A stretch of 64,000 nt of DNA from Polyangia bacterium (GCA_030429545.1 JAUIFF010000004.1:186001-250000); one strand, 5' to 3'. Counted from the stretch's first letter, positions 36,222-46,281 are shown. Numbers and translations are program-made. Notes: a model not told the origin generated them from the letters alone.

Positions 36222-37352
36222 ATGCAACCCAGCCCGTCCACGCCTCACCCGCTCGCCGCCGGCGCGCCCAAGACCCGGAAGATCGTCCTGTGCGTCGGTC
36301 CCGGTGGCGTCGGCAAAACAACCTGTGCTGCCGCCCTAGCACTCGCCGCAGCCCGTGGCGGTCGCCGGGTGCTCGTCGTCACCATCGACCCGTCGCGCCG
36401 CCTCGGCCAAGCCCTCGGGTTTGAAGACGGCGCCAAGCCGGGTGTCGAGTTGCCTGTCCAAACCCCAGCACTTGCGGGTACCGGCGGATCGCTTCACGCG
36501 CTGTTGCTCGACGGCCGCGTTGTGTTCGATCGCCTCGTCGCCGCCTATGCCAACGACAGTGCGCAGGCCAAGCGCATTGTGCAAAACCCGCTGTATCAGA
36601 CGATGACCCAGCATCTAGGCGGGGCCCTCGAGTACGCCGCGATCGCCCAACTTCGGTTGCTCCACCGCGAGGGCCGCTACGACCTGATCGTCCTCGACAC
36701 CCCACCCACGGCCAACGCCCTCGACTTTTTGCAGGCCCCCGAACGGATCCAAGAACTCGTCACCAACCCGGCGATCCGCCTGCTCACCGGCACCGGTCGG
36801 CTCGGCAGTCGTCTCCTCGGGATCGGCAACGGCATGGTGCTCAAGGTCCTGGGGGCGATGGGCGGCGGCGAGTTCGTCAAGGACCTAGGCGAGTTCCTGC
36901 GCGACTTTTCTGTGGTGCTCGAGCAATTCCACAAGCAGGCCGGCGACTTTCAAGTGCTGCTCACCTCCGAAACCACCGGCGCCCTGCTAGTGACCTCAGC
37001 CGCGGCCTTCAGCGTGCGCGAGGCGGTTTCATTTTTAGGTGTTTTGCGCGAGCGCAGCCTCCGGGTCGACGGCGTGGTGCTCAACCGCGTCACCCCACCG
37101 TTTCCCGCCTTCCCCGAAACCGATGCATGTACAACCTACCTGCAAGCCCACGGAGGAAGCCAGGCCGTGGCCAGCGTGCGCGAAGCCTACAACGGGTTGC
37201 GCATACAAGGAGATCGCAGCCGGCAGGCGATCGTCGCCCTCAAACAGGCCTACAGTGCCGTCACGGTGTGGGCACTGCCACGCCGCGAGCCACCGCCGAC
37301 CTCACTCGACGAACTCCACACATTAGAGCGAGACTTTGTGTGCGTGGGCTAG
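36222..37352 (+). CDS. ArsA/GET3-family ATPase
   Basis: 376 residues with a deviant Walker A GPGGVGKTT (26-34, Lys32 in the P-loop), VVTIDPSRRLGQALG as the switch I/A-loop, and DLIVLDTPPTANALDFLQAPERI as the Walker B/switch II. This is the family of anion-pump or Get3-like ATPases. Here it is a single-domain form, like the pairs in myxobacteria and mycobacteria, not a two-domain ArsA. No arsenite genes are near, so an arsenic role is not supported. A TGYANNTRCA site (37124) reads D-A-C-T-T. Divergent with the biotin carrier gene; the 17-bp gap implies very short or leaderless messages. Confidence 0.82.
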   Translation: MQPSPSTPHPLAAGAPKTRKIVLCVGPGGVGKTTCAAALALAAARGGRRVLVVTIDPSRRLGQALGFEDGAKPGVELPVQTPALAGTGGSLHALLLDGRVVFDRLVAAYANDSAQAKRIVQNPLYQTMTQHLGGALEYAAIAQLRLLHREGRYDLIVLDTPPTANALDFLQAPERIQELVTNPAIRLLTGTGRLGSRLLGIGNGMVLKVLGAMGGGEFVKDLGEFLRDFSVVLEQFHKQAGDFQVLLTSETTGALLVTSAAAFSVREAVSFLGVLRERSLRVDGVVLNRVTPPFPAFPETDACTTYLQAHGGSQAVASVREAYNGLRIQGDRSRQAIVALKQAYSAVTVWALPRREPPPTSLDELHTLERDFVCVG

Positions 37353-37390
37353 CAGCCCAAATTGAATCCAAGTGAGATGCTATTCGCGTC

Positions 37391-37564
37391 TCATGACAGC
37401 TGCTCCCACGAACGTGATGCGGCGACAATACACAAGCCGAGGCCAGCCAGAGCCTCTCCGAGAAGCTGCCTGGCGTCGGTCGCCATCGTGCTGCCAACCG
37501 CGGTAGCGATAAAGCCGGCAACGAGATAACAGGTTGATAGCGTTTTTGAACTTGAGTTACCCAT
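37391..37564 (-). CDS. small hydrophobic protein, possible
   Basis: 57 residues (MGNSSSKTLSTCYLVAGF...). It has one or two hydrophobic stretches (YLVAGFIATAVGSTM and LAGLGLCIVAAS). The longer frame from 37831 is less credible. No ribosome site is obvious. Listed because it is the only protein-like frame in a 720-bp gap. Confidence 0.35.
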   Translation of the reverse strand: MGNSSSKTLSTCYLVAGFIATAVGSTMATDARQLLGEALAGLGLCIVAASRSWEQLS

Positions 37565-38075
37565 GTGACGCAAGTTTACCCCGCTCGCCGACTTCGGAGT
37601 TGCCGTGTGTCGGCACAAAATTCGCGCCCAAGTACATGCATATTCATGATTAATCCGTGCAGAGTTGTCCCCAAGTAGCGAGCCGTCGACGAATTGGGTG
37701 TTTGCCGCCACTGCATGAAGTCTTGCCAAGCAGCCGATGGGATGCACAAAGTATGGCCGGTGCCTCGGGCCCGGAAACATCGGCAGCGACGACCGCTGCA
37801 ACAACCTCCGAATTGTCAGTGACAGGGTCATTCGACACGAACACGATTGCGGAGGAGGTACGGGATATATGCATGTACACTCAACACGTTTCCCGTGAAC
37901 CGTACCGACGAATAACTGCGATCTCGCCGATCGGTGTGTAGACAGTGAGAAATTGAGATAGTCCTGCCTACTTCCGGGGTGTAGACCTTTGAGTCTTGGA
38001 TGGGGTCGGCGACACGTCGATGGCCTGCCCCGGACGATTCTGGTGTCTGTACACCCTTAGTCGACTGGCGAGCCT
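37565..38075. other. intergenic region carrying an iterated-motif site
   Basis: No gene recognised. The region is AT-richer than average and holds TGCATGTACA (37870-37879), plus a related GTACATGCATATTCATG (about 37633). An upstream control role for the small gene at 37391 is possible. Confidence 0.35.
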
Positions 38076-39227
38076 TTAGGTCGGCGGCTGTTCGCCACAC
38101 ATCTCGAGGGCGAGCTTGAGGCCGGACTCAAAAAACGGGACGTAGTCGTCTGCACAGTTACTTCCCTGGACGGCGTGGTCGATCTCAAACCGAAGGAACG
38201 ACTCGATATCCGAGGAATAATCGAGGGTTCCTTGTTTACCGCACACGGAGACATCCTGCGGGTGGGTGTGGTCCGTGCCGATTCCCAGGACAACAACCTT
38301 GTCGCGGTCCCCGTTTTTTGCGTAGTAGATCGTCTCGGCCCAGTCTTTTGGGGTACCGGCGATGCTGTCATCGATGCCAGCGTACCCTGTAAAAAGCACG
38401 ATGAAGAGCAGGGCATCGTCGCGCAAAAACCCAAAGTTGCATCCGCCGGGAATCTTGGTAATAGGCGGCTCGAGGGCTTGGACCATGGCATTCTCGGCCA
38501 TGATGCTATTTTGATCGGTCCAGCCGGTCTCGGTAATACAGCTGAGTTCACCTAATAGGTCATCGGTCACAGACGACTGGATCCACCGTTGCCCACCGGC
38601 AAACTCGCAGCGTTTATTTGCAGATGCATAGCCGGCGGGAAAGAGGAAGCCGGCTCCTCGGGTCTTGTCACAATCGCTGAGGGAGTCGTCAAGATGGGGC
38701 TGGCAAGGATAGTCCGGCGGGCCAATGGGGTCGCAGTTGACTCCGTTGTTTTGGGCGCACTGCGAACCGCAGGCGACAATTCCCCAATTTTGATAGGGGT
38801 TTGCAACCATCCAGTGGGTGTCGAAGTTGGCAAACCACTCGACCATCATCGGCAGGACCACGGGCAGGGCCTCGGCCATCGTCGGCCAGAAGTTCTCGAT
38901 GTAGTAGTGGCGGTCAAAGACAATGAGGATGTCGATCTTGCCGTTGCAGTCGTACTCGGGCTCGCCAAAGTCGGGAACCATCGAAGTCTCGGTAGGATGG
39001 CCCGAGGTAGAAGTGGTGTCTTCGCTCGTGTCGTCGCCAGTGATGGATGTGGTGGAGGATGGCTGTGCGGTCGAGGACGAGGCGAGGGTTGGCTCGGGAA
39101 TCGGCTGGGTGGTCGCAGGTGCGTAGGTCGTCGTGGTCGTTGGCTCGATCTCGGGACCGTTGCATGCGCAAATAGCGAGGGCGAGGGCGCCAAGTTGTGG
39201 CGAGCGGGTCACCCGTTGAGGTTGCAC
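38076..39227 (-). CDS. lipoprotein with Thr/Pro linker and vWA-like domain with altered MIDAS
   Basis: 383 residues. Signal ends ALAICAC (Cys22), then a Thr/Pro/Ser linker (to about residue 85). The main domain starts CNGKIDILIVFDRHYYIENFW, like the first strand of von Willebrand A domains, but the D-x-S-x-S metal motif is changed to D-R-H-Y-Y. Later DALLFIVLFTGYAGIDDS and KVVVLGIG fit the D and G strands. Twelve cysteines suggest disulfides. The layout (lipobox, Thr linker, vWA-like core) is common in Nannocystis-type genomes. With the MIDAS lost, metal-dependent binding is unlikely. A TGYANNTRCA site lies at 38619. Confidence 0.7.
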   Translation of the reverse strand: MQPQRVTRSPQLGALALAICACNGPEIEPTTTTTYAPATTQPIPEPTLASSSTAQPSSTTSITGDDTSEDTTSTSGHPTETSMVPDFGEPEYDCNGKIDILIVFDRHYYIENFWPTMAEALPVVLPMMVEWFANFDTHWMVANPYQNWGIVACGSQCAQNNGVNCDPIGPPDYPCQPHLDDSLSDCDKTRGAGFLFPAGYASANKRCEFAGGQRWIQSSVTDDLLGELSCITETGWTDQNSIMAENAMVQALEPPITKIPGGCNFGFLRDDALLFIVLFTGYAGIDDSIAGTPKDWAETIYYAKNGDRDKVVVLGIGTDHTHPQDVSVCGKQGTLDYSSDIESFLRFEIDHAVQGSNCADDYVPFFESGLKLALEMCGEQPPT

Positions 39228-39351
39228 CTACTTCCAGCTGCGGTCAATATGTAGCTAATTTGCTCGTATGTACAACAAAACCGTTGAGCGTCAAGGAGTT
39301 CTCGGGCAGGTTATCGCCAGGTGCCCGAAATCCTCGTTACAAACCTGCAGG

Positions 39352-39651
39352 TTACTGCACTGCGCTCAGGGCTAGGCATTCGAGCGTGTCGAGCAGGGTT
39401 TGGTGACACGCCGCACTCTCCATTTGGGCATCCGCCAAGAATTCGTTTTGATCTCTTCGCAGCGCATGATGTGTTCGTCGGGATTGTCGAGGACATCCGG
39501 GGACTGCCCACCCAACGTCCATTCGAGGTCTTTTTCGCAGTAGGCTGCGGATGTCTTTGGGTGTATCGCAGGCCAACCCGACAAACCGCGCTGACCCGGT
39601 GGCTAGCGACCGAACCTCACATGCCGCAAGCATGACAGGTTCTGGGCTCAC
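39352..39651 (-). pseudogene. frameshifted remnant of a small cysteine-containing protein
   Basis: No single frame is convincing, but two frames join into protein-like sequence. Frame one gives RFVGLACDTPKDI (around 39585-39552). One base shifted, frame two gives AAYCEKDLEWTLGGQSPDV and LDNPDEHIMRCEEIKTN (to about 39450). Shifted back, frame one continues QMESAACHQTLLDTLECLAL to the stop at 39352. Codon use in each part is normal for this genome. Two compensating indels in a short gene, or two sequencing errors, would explain it. The spaced cysteines resemble those in the lipoprotein at 13201. Confidence 0.4.
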
Positions 39652-39748
39652 CCGGCTGTAACGGGGGGCACGCCTACGTTGGGCCCCGATGTCGACCGTC
39701 GAGCAATCGCTCGATGTCTCGAGTGGGTGCGCTCGCTACAATGCCGCC

Positions 39749-41608
39749 ATGCTCCGACGCTCAAGCCTCGCCACCACATTGTCGATCGCTGGAGCTTGGT
39801 TCGGGCTAACGCTGTGCGCCTGTGATGCGCCCCCCTCCCAAACACCTCGACAAAACGCTGTGTCACCACCATCAAAACCCATTGCTGATACACCCAATAA
39901 AACCCCGCAACCTGTCCGCGGCGACCGGGTGACGGGCGCTTTATGGGCGACGCGTTCGCCCGTACTTGGCAGCCAGGGGATGGCGGCCACCAGTCATCCG
40001 CTTGCGACCATGATTGCGATTGATACCCTGCGCGACGGGGGGTCGGCCGTCGACGCAGCGATTGCTGCCAACGCGGCGCTTGGCCTGATGGAGCCCACGG
40101 GTTGTGGGATCGGCGGCGACCTGTTTGCGATTGTGTGGGACCCCAAGGCCGAAAAACTCGTCGGGCTCAATGCTTCCGGGCGCGCGCCGATGGGGCAGAC
40201 ATTGGCCCAACTTCGTCAGCGGATTTCCAAGGATGGCCAGCTACCGGCAGAAATTCCCAACTGGGGGGCTGTTTCGGTCACCGTGCCCGGTGCGGTCGAC
40301 GGGTGGTTTACCCTGCACGAGCGCTACGGCCGGCGCACCATGGCCCAAAACCTTGCTCCGGCAATTGCCTATGCAAGAAATGGCTTTCCCGTCACCCAGC
40401 TGATCGGCCACTACCTCGGTCGCTCACTCGATGCATTTACAAAATTACACGGTCGCGGGCTGATCGAGGAGATCGACAACTACCGGGCCACGTTTGTGAT
40501 CGACGGCAAGGCCCCGAGCGAGGGACAGATCTTTCAAAACCCGCAGCTTGCGACCACCTATCAACGGATCGCCGAGGGTGGCCGCGATGCGTTTTACACC
40601 GGTAAAATCGCCGATACGATCGACGCGTATATGCAACGGATCGGCGGGCCGCTGCGCAAGGCCGACTTTGTTGCCCACCGCTCGCAATGGGTCGAGCCGG
40701 TGTCGGTCAACTACCGCGGCTACGATGTTTGGGAGCTGCCGCCCAATGGCCAGGGCATCGCCGCCTTGCAAATCCTCAACGTGTTGGAGGGCTTTGACCT
40801 CGCGTCGATGGGCTTTGGCTCGGCCGACCACATCCACGTGATGGCCGAGGCCAAGAAGCTGGCGTTTGCCGACCGGGCCCGGTTTTACGCCGACCCGGCG
40901 TTTGCCGAGGTGCCGGTGGCCGAACTCCTTAGCGATGCCTATGCAACAAAACGCCGCGGGCTTATCGACCTCAACAGGGCTGCTTTGTCGGTCGACCCTG
41001 GCGAGCCCAAACTCGAGCGCGGCGATACGATTTATCTGACCGTGGCCGATGCCGACGGGATGATGGTTTCGCTTATCCAATCGAACTACCGCGGGATGGG
41101 CTCGGGCCTGGTCCCCGACGGGCTCGGGTTTATGTTGCAGGACCGTGGCGCCCTGTTTTCGCTCGATGCTGACCACCCAAATGCATATGCACCCAAAAAG
41201 CGGCCGTTTCACACCATTATCCCCGCGTTTGTCAGCCGGCAGGGCAAACCCTGGATGAGCTTTGGCCTGATGGGCGGCGGGATGCAACCACAGGGCCACG
41301 CCCAGGTGGTCGTCAACATGGTCGACTTTGGCATGAACGTGCAAGAGGCAGGCGATGCTGCCCGTTGGCACCATCGCGGCTCGACCCAGCCCTATGTCAC
41401 CGGCAAGCCGATGCAAGACGGCGGAGTGTTGCAGCTCGAGTCCGGGTTTGCTGATACAACGATTTCTGAGTTGCGGACCCGCGGGCACCACGTCGAAATC
41501 ACAACCGGACCGTTTGGCGGCTACCAAGCGATCGTGCGCGACCCCGCGACCGGGGTGTATTGGGGCGCAAGTGAGATGCGTAAGGACGGACTCGCCCTCG
41601 GCTATTGA
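39749..41608 (+). CDS. ggt: gamma-glutamyltransferase, lipoprotein form
   Basis: 619 residues from the ATG at 39749, which gives a lipoprotein signal (WFGLTLCAC). Family features are AATSHPLATMIAIDTLRDGGSAVDAA near the N-terminus, the autocleavage/nucleophile region RGDTIYLTVADADG (Thr427) and NYRGMGSGLVPDGLGFMLQDRG. The enzyme transfers or hydrolyses the gamma-glutamyl group of glutathione and is processed into two chains before Thr427. Most bacterial enzymes are soluble periplasmic, so the lipid anchor is a variation. Two TGYANNTRCA sites (40432, 41182) read D-A-F-T and N-A-Y-A. An upstream start at 39689 is possible but gives no signal. Confidence 0.85.
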   Translation: MLRRSSLATTLSIAGAWFGLTLCACDAPPSQTPRQNAVSPPSKPIADTPNKTPQPVRGDRVTGALWATRSPVLGSQGMAATSHPLATMIAIDTLRDGGSAVDAAIAANAALGLMEPTGCGIGGDLFAIVWDPKAEKLVGLNASGRAPMGQTLAQLRQRISKDGQLPAEIPNWGAVSVTVPGAVDGWFTLHERYGRRTMAQNLAPAIAYARNGFPVTQLIGHYLGRSLDAFTKLHGRGLIEEIDNYRATFVIDGKAPSEGQIFQNPQLATTYQRIAEGGRDAFYTGKIADTIDAYMQRIGGPLRKADFVAHRSQWVEPVSVNYRGYDVWELPPNGQGIAALQILNVLEGFDLASMGFGSADHIHVMAEAKKLAFADRARFYADPAFAEVPVAELLSDAYATKRRGLIDLNRAALSVDPGEPKLERGDTIYLTVADADGMMVSLIQSNYRGMGSGLVPDGLGFMLQDRGALFSLDADHPNAYAPKKRPFHTIIPAFVSRQGKPWMSFGLMGGGMQPQGHAQVVVNMVDFGMNVQEAGDAARWHHRGSTQPYVTGKPMQDGGVLQLESGFADTTISELRTRGHHVEITTGPFGGYQAIVRDPATGVYWGASEMRKDGLALGY

Positions 41609-41620
41609 GCCTTCGGCTCA
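41606..41620 (+). terminator. hairpin overlapping the ggt stop codon
   Basis: TGAGCC (41606-41611) pairs with GGCTCA (41615-41620). The loop is of the stable C(UUCG)G type. The stem includes the TGA stop itself. There is no T-run, so a factor-independent terminator is not certain. Confidence 0.35.
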
Positions 41621-41741
41621 CCGTCGTGAAAGTTCGTGAAAGCTGCTGCAATGGTGTTGGCAGCGAACCCACGGCATCGTCAGGATGCCTCGAGAGACAT
41701 CCGATTACCGGCCTGTCGCTCGGGCAGATAGGACAGCAGCC

Positions 41742-42092
41742 ATGGGAAAAACATGTGAAATCACCAACGTTACCAACCGCACCAGTGGCAAGATTATGGT
41801 CACGAAACTCGAAGATATCGGTGCCAATAGCTTCTTGGTCGAAGCCGGGCAGTCAACTGTCAACCTGATCTGGTTGCCGGTGGTGGCCAGTGAGTCGGCG
41901 TTTGTCAAAAAGACGCTGGTGGTCTTGAGCCTCACAGACAGCCGGATTCTCGGGTTTTTGTGGCAGACGTCGGATGCCGTGATTCGGGTTTCGAAAACCG
42001 GGTACAGCGACGATGCCAAGCCGCTTGCGGGGCGCAACACCGATCGCGTGAGCCTCACGGTCCGGGCCGACGGCAGTTTGCACGGGGACTGA
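41742..42092 (+). CDS. small protein, unknown
   Basis: 116 residues with an AGGA ribosome site before the ATG at 41742; the longer frame from 41685 lacks one. The sequence is beta-rich (CEITNVTNRTSGKIMVTKL, STVNLIWLPVVA, KTLVVLSLTDSRILGFLWQ) with no signal peptide or membrane span. I recognise no family. It stands alone between ggt and icd. The composition and codon use match the rest of the genome. Confidence 0.55.
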   Translation: MGKTCEITNVTNRTSGKIMVTKLEDIGANSFLVEAGQSTVNLIWLPVVASESAFVKKTLVVLSLTDSRILGFLWQTSDAVIRVSKTGYSDDAKPLAGRNTDRVSLTVRADGSLHGD

Positions 42093-42423
42093 CAAGGGGT
42101 GCGCACGGGCTGGGACGAATGTGCCCGCCCGTGCGCAATTATCATGTTGATACAACGAAAATGCGGTTTGATGGGGGCATGGCCACCGCAAATATTGTAT
42201 TTGCTTGTGCAATCAAAACCCGACATCTCGGGGTTGGCGGACACCGGGAGTTGAGCGAAATGAGTTGTGTGTTCCCACACTGTGAGGATCACCTGTCTAA
42301 ACCCCAGCAAACACCTGTCTACCCCGTCATCAGCCGCCCCCGCGGGTGTGGTATACGGCCCGGCGAACCTCCATTTTCCAACCGCCTGCGCGCGCGGGCC
42401 CGATTGACAAGGAATCGCCAAAG
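42093..42423. other. intergenic region upstream of icd
   Basis: 331 bp without a gene. CACCTGTCTA occurs twice (about 42289 and 42311), which may be a binding site or control element for icd. TGTTGATACA (42144) is a variant of the iterated motif, and GTATTTGCTTGTGCAATC (about 42197) has half-site-like repeats. Confidence 0.4.
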
Positions 42424-43674
<1,251 letters not shown>

Positions 43675-43695
43675 GCTTCGCTCGTTACAACAAGG

Positions 43696-43729
43696 TCGGC
43701 GGCGCCCCCAGGGGTAGCCGCCGATTTTT
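43696..43729 (+). terminator. intrinsic terminator of icd
   Basis: TCGGCGGC (43696-43703) pairs with GCCGCCGA (43717-43724), the inner CCCC can pair with GGGG, and TTTTT follows directly. It lies 22 bp after the icd stop. The first base of an iterated TGYANNTRCA site (43729) abuts the T-run. Confidence 0.85.
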
Positions 43730-43746
43730 GTAGATGCACGGAAATT

Positions 43747-43921
43747 TTGGGCTCGCCCGAGACCGTTGGCAATGGGCGTCGGGTGAAGAAGGCGAGCGGT
43801 AAGGTCGAGCCCGAGACCGAGCTGCCCACGGGGCGCCAAGTTCACGTTTGCGCAACTCGAGCAGCACGGTCCGGCCGAGCGGGCAGGGGCGATGTTTCGG
43901 AATTACCTCTTCCCCGAGTGA
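43747..43921 (+). pseudogene. short frameshifted coding remnant
   Basis: Frame one gives VKKASGKVEPETELPTG (to about 43830). One base later the reading continues AKFTFAQLEQHGPAERAGAM and FRNYLFPE to a stop at 43919-43921. The shift falls at a GGGG run (43829-43834), where an indel is likely. Each half has genome-typical codons and a protein-like hydrophobic pattern, but neither makes a full gene and the start (TTG at 43747) is weak. It could be a true short pseudogene or a sequencing error in a small protein of about 58 residues. Confidence 0.3.
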
Positions 43922-44001
43922 CATCGCGGATTGCCGCGAGCTGGTCGGCGTCAGGTTTGCGACATACGAGCCAGCGACGTCGCCAGCCCCTCGACCCACG
44001 G

Positions 44002-44083
44002 CTAGCGCGGCTCGGGCAGGGGAAGTTCGAGTGTCACATCGCCTAGCGCGGCTCGGGCAGGGGAAGGTCGAGTGTCACGTCGC
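44002..44083. repeat. 41-bp tandem duplication at the 3' end of a gene
   Basis: The unit CTAGCGCGGCTCGGGCAGGG (start) through GAGTGTCACATCGC occurs at 44002-44042 and again at 44043-44083 with two or three differences. The right copy encodes the last 13 residues and stop of the minus-strand gene at 44043. The left copy lies just downstream and would be translated only if the stop were lost. Confidence 0.75.
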
Positions 44084-44519
44084 CGGCCGTGTCTGCCGTG
44101 AGGGCGAGGCTACTTTTAAACTTGGCCGACGCGGCGACATCGAGGGAGCGGTCGCCACCCCAACAAAGGGTCGCGCACATCGAGATGTCGATCGCGGCTT
44201 GGTGCACCGAGTTGTCGCCGCTGGGTTTGACGATCGTGATGATGTTGACATCGAGCACGGCCTCACCGTTGGCATCGGCGACTCGCTGCTCCGCGATCTC
44301 TAAGACCTCGGGATGGTCGGGCACAATAATGTGTAGCTGCACCGAAGTCTCCGGTGCAAACCGCCAACCATCGGCGGCGTGCAGACGCAACGTCAAGGTC
44401 CCGCGACCAAGCCCAAGTGGCGTTGGAGGTTTGGCCACCTCGATGGTCGGGACCGCTGTGGGTTGCTCTTCTGTCGCCACTGCGGGTGAGAATATCGTGT
44501 TCGCAGCAGGTCGGTGCAT
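44043..44519 (-). CDS. beta-rich protein, unknown
   Basis: 158 residues. After a Thr/Pro/Val N-terminus, strands such as GTLTLRLHAADGWRF, VQLHIIVPDHPEVLEIAEQ and AVLDVNIITIVKP give an immunoglobulin-like beta character. MCATLCWGGDRS holds a CxxxC pair, as in redox or DsbD-like folds, but no match can be named. No signal peptide is seen at the chosen ATG and no other start is available before an in-frame stop. The 3' end is the right copy of a 41-bp duplication. A TGYANNTRCA site (44332) reads V-Q-L-H on the coding strand. Confidence 0.45.
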   Translation of the reverse strand: MHRPAANTIFSPAVATEEQPTAVPTIEVAKPPTPLGLGRGTLTLRLHAADGWRFAPETSVQLHIIVPDHPEVLEIAEQRVADANGEAVLDVNIITIVKPSGDNSVHQAAIDISMCATLCWGGDRSLDVAASAKFKSSLALTADTAGDVTLDLPLPEPR

Positions 44520-44661
44520 TCGGTTGGCCGACCATCTGGTGAGGAAGGTCGGCCTGTTTTAGCGCGTGCTGTGGTGTGCACGAAATTGCCGGTGTCCAAA
44601 ATCGCGTTTTACCCGCGGTGGTAAGCCTCCCGCTTGCATCTGCAAACCGAGGTCACGGGCA

Positions 44662-46245
44662 TTAACCGGAACGTGCGGGCGGTTTGATACGACCGGTCGC
44701 ATAGCGCAGCCGGGCATTGGCGACCCGAAGATCGATCCTGGCATTGACGTCTTGCAAACTGGCTGAGACACGCTCGGACTCCGCCGAAATAATGTCGGTG
44801 GTGGTTGCCTGACCCACCCGAAAAAGATCTGTGGCGACCCGGTAACCCTCCTCCGAAGCCTGGGCGGCGCGCTCGTTGAGGACGATGTTGGCCATGGCTT
44901 TTTTGCGGTCGAGATAGGCTTGGGTGACCTCCATGGTGATGCCACGGCGCAGCTTTTCGCCGTTGAGATCGACCGCCCGGCGGTTTTGTTTGTACTCGCG
45001 AATTTTGGCGCTGGCCTGGGCCGCTTGGTTGATCGAGTAGCTCAGTTGGACACCCACCGCCCACGAACCATTCCACTCGTTTTGCAGCGGGAAAAACCGC
45101 TGGTTGGGATTGGCGTAGGTGGCGTTGGCAAACCCGTCGAGTCGCGGGAAGTACTGCGCCCGGGTGGCCTTGATGCCCTCGTGCACGGCCTTGGAGTTTT
45201 GTTGCAGCGACTTGAGTTCCAACCGATTTTGGTGGGCCTCGTGCACGAGCTTGTCGAGGTTTTGGCTGCGCGGCAGGTCGCCCGGCATACCCAGGACATC
45301 CTCGCCCACGCGAAACTGTATGTCCGAGTCGTTGAGCATCACCCGGAGGTTTTGCTCGGTCAGTGCTTTGAACGCTTCGGCCTCGGCGACAAACGTTTCA
45401 CCGCGGGCGACCACCGCATCGAGGCGCAGGACATCAGCCTTCGACGCCACACCGGCCGCCAGCGCAGACTCGGCATCTTCGAGCCGGGCCCGGCTGCGCT
45501 CGAGTGAGTCGCGGGCAACCGTCACCTGGGCAACCGCCCGCAGCCAGTTGTAGTAGGCGAGTCGGGCGTCGGTTTGGGCCTTGATCAGAGCTGCCTGATG
45601 GGCCAGCTCAGCGGCCTTGCGGGTGGCGATCGAACCCCGCCTGGCCGGTACCAGCGAGAGGATGTAGTCGGAGATCGGGACCGAGAGTTTGGCCTCCAAC
45701 GAAAAACTGTTGAGCGGCAACTCAAAGTTAAAGGCCGAGGTGTCGAACGGGGCAGCACCAATCGGAATACCGGCCGAGTCGACCACACACTGGCCCATAC
45801 CACCGGGGCAGGGCCCAATGACGATGGGTCCCTCCGTGGCCGCGCCGACGATGAACCCACCTTCGGCGTCGCCATCCCCACCGAAGTTATTTTCGGCGTA
45901 CGACAGTCGCGTGTAGCCGGCACTCACCGACACCTGCGGGATGAAGTTGATCATTGTCTGGTCGAGTTGGGCCGCCGCCTTTTGGATGTCCGACTCGGCG
46001 AGCGCCACATCGGGCGAGGAGTCGGCCGCCTTGGCGGCGATTTGGTCGGCCGTGAGCCCCCCACTGACCGGCGCAAAAGCCTGGGTCAGGGGGTTTTCAA
46101 ACTCGGCGACCTCGGGCTCGTCGACGGTATCGACGGTGTCGACAGTGTCGACGGGGGCCGGGCCCTCGGTAGTCGGCTCGCCGGCCGGGGGTTGCGTGAG
46201 GGTGAGGAGCGCTGTTGCCAACGCCCAGGAAGGGAGCGTAGCCAT
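44662..46245 (-). CDS. TolC-family outer-membrane efflux protein
   Basis: 527 residues with a Sec signal (first 20). After a linker carrying three VDT repeats (DTVDTVDTVDE), the protein has the long amphipathic helices and two-fold symmetric layout of outer-membrane efflux proteins: PDVALAESDIQKAAAQLDQT and IPQVSVSAGYT in the first half, LELKSLQQNSKAVHEG and FPRLDGFANATYANP in the second. It forms a trimeric channel that docks on the adaptor and pump. Last gene of the RND operon, 36 bp after the pump gene. The VDT linker is unusual for the family and comes from a GTCGAC-type 9-bp repeat near 46125-46155. Confidence 0.9.
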   Translation of the reverse strand: MATLPSWALATALLTLTQPPAGEPTTEGPAPVDTVDTVDTVDEPEVAEFENPLTQAFAPVSGGLTADQIAAKAADSSPDVALAESDIQKAAAQLDQTMINFIPQVSVSAGYTRLSYAENNFGGDGDAEGGFIVGAATEGPIVIGPCPGGMGQCVVDSAGIPIGAAPFDTSAFNFELPLNSFSLEAKLSVPISDYILSLVPARRGSIATRKAAELAHQAALIKAQTDARLAYYNWLRAVAQVTVARDSLERSRARLEDAESALAAGVASKADVLRLDAVVARGETFVAEAEAFKALTEQNLRVMLNDSDIQFRVGEDVLGMPGDLPRSQNLDKLVHEAHQNRLELKSLQQNSKAVHEGIKATRAQYFPRLDGFANATYANPNQRFFPLQNEWNGSWAVGVQLSYSINQAAQASAKIREYKQNRRAVDLNGEKLRRGITMEVTQAYLDRKKAMANIVLNERAAQASEEGYRVATDLFRVGQATTTDIISAESERVSASLQDVNARIDLRVANARLRYATGRIKPPARSG

Positions 46246-46281
46246 GTTCGATACTTCCAGTTTTCGGGTGAACGATGCGGC

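Noticed and set aside
36222-37352. Arsenite resistance role for the ArsA-like protein
   Set aside because: The fold supports only an ArsA/GET3 ATPase. There is no arsB, arsC, arsR or cysteine triad cluster to support arsenite transport.
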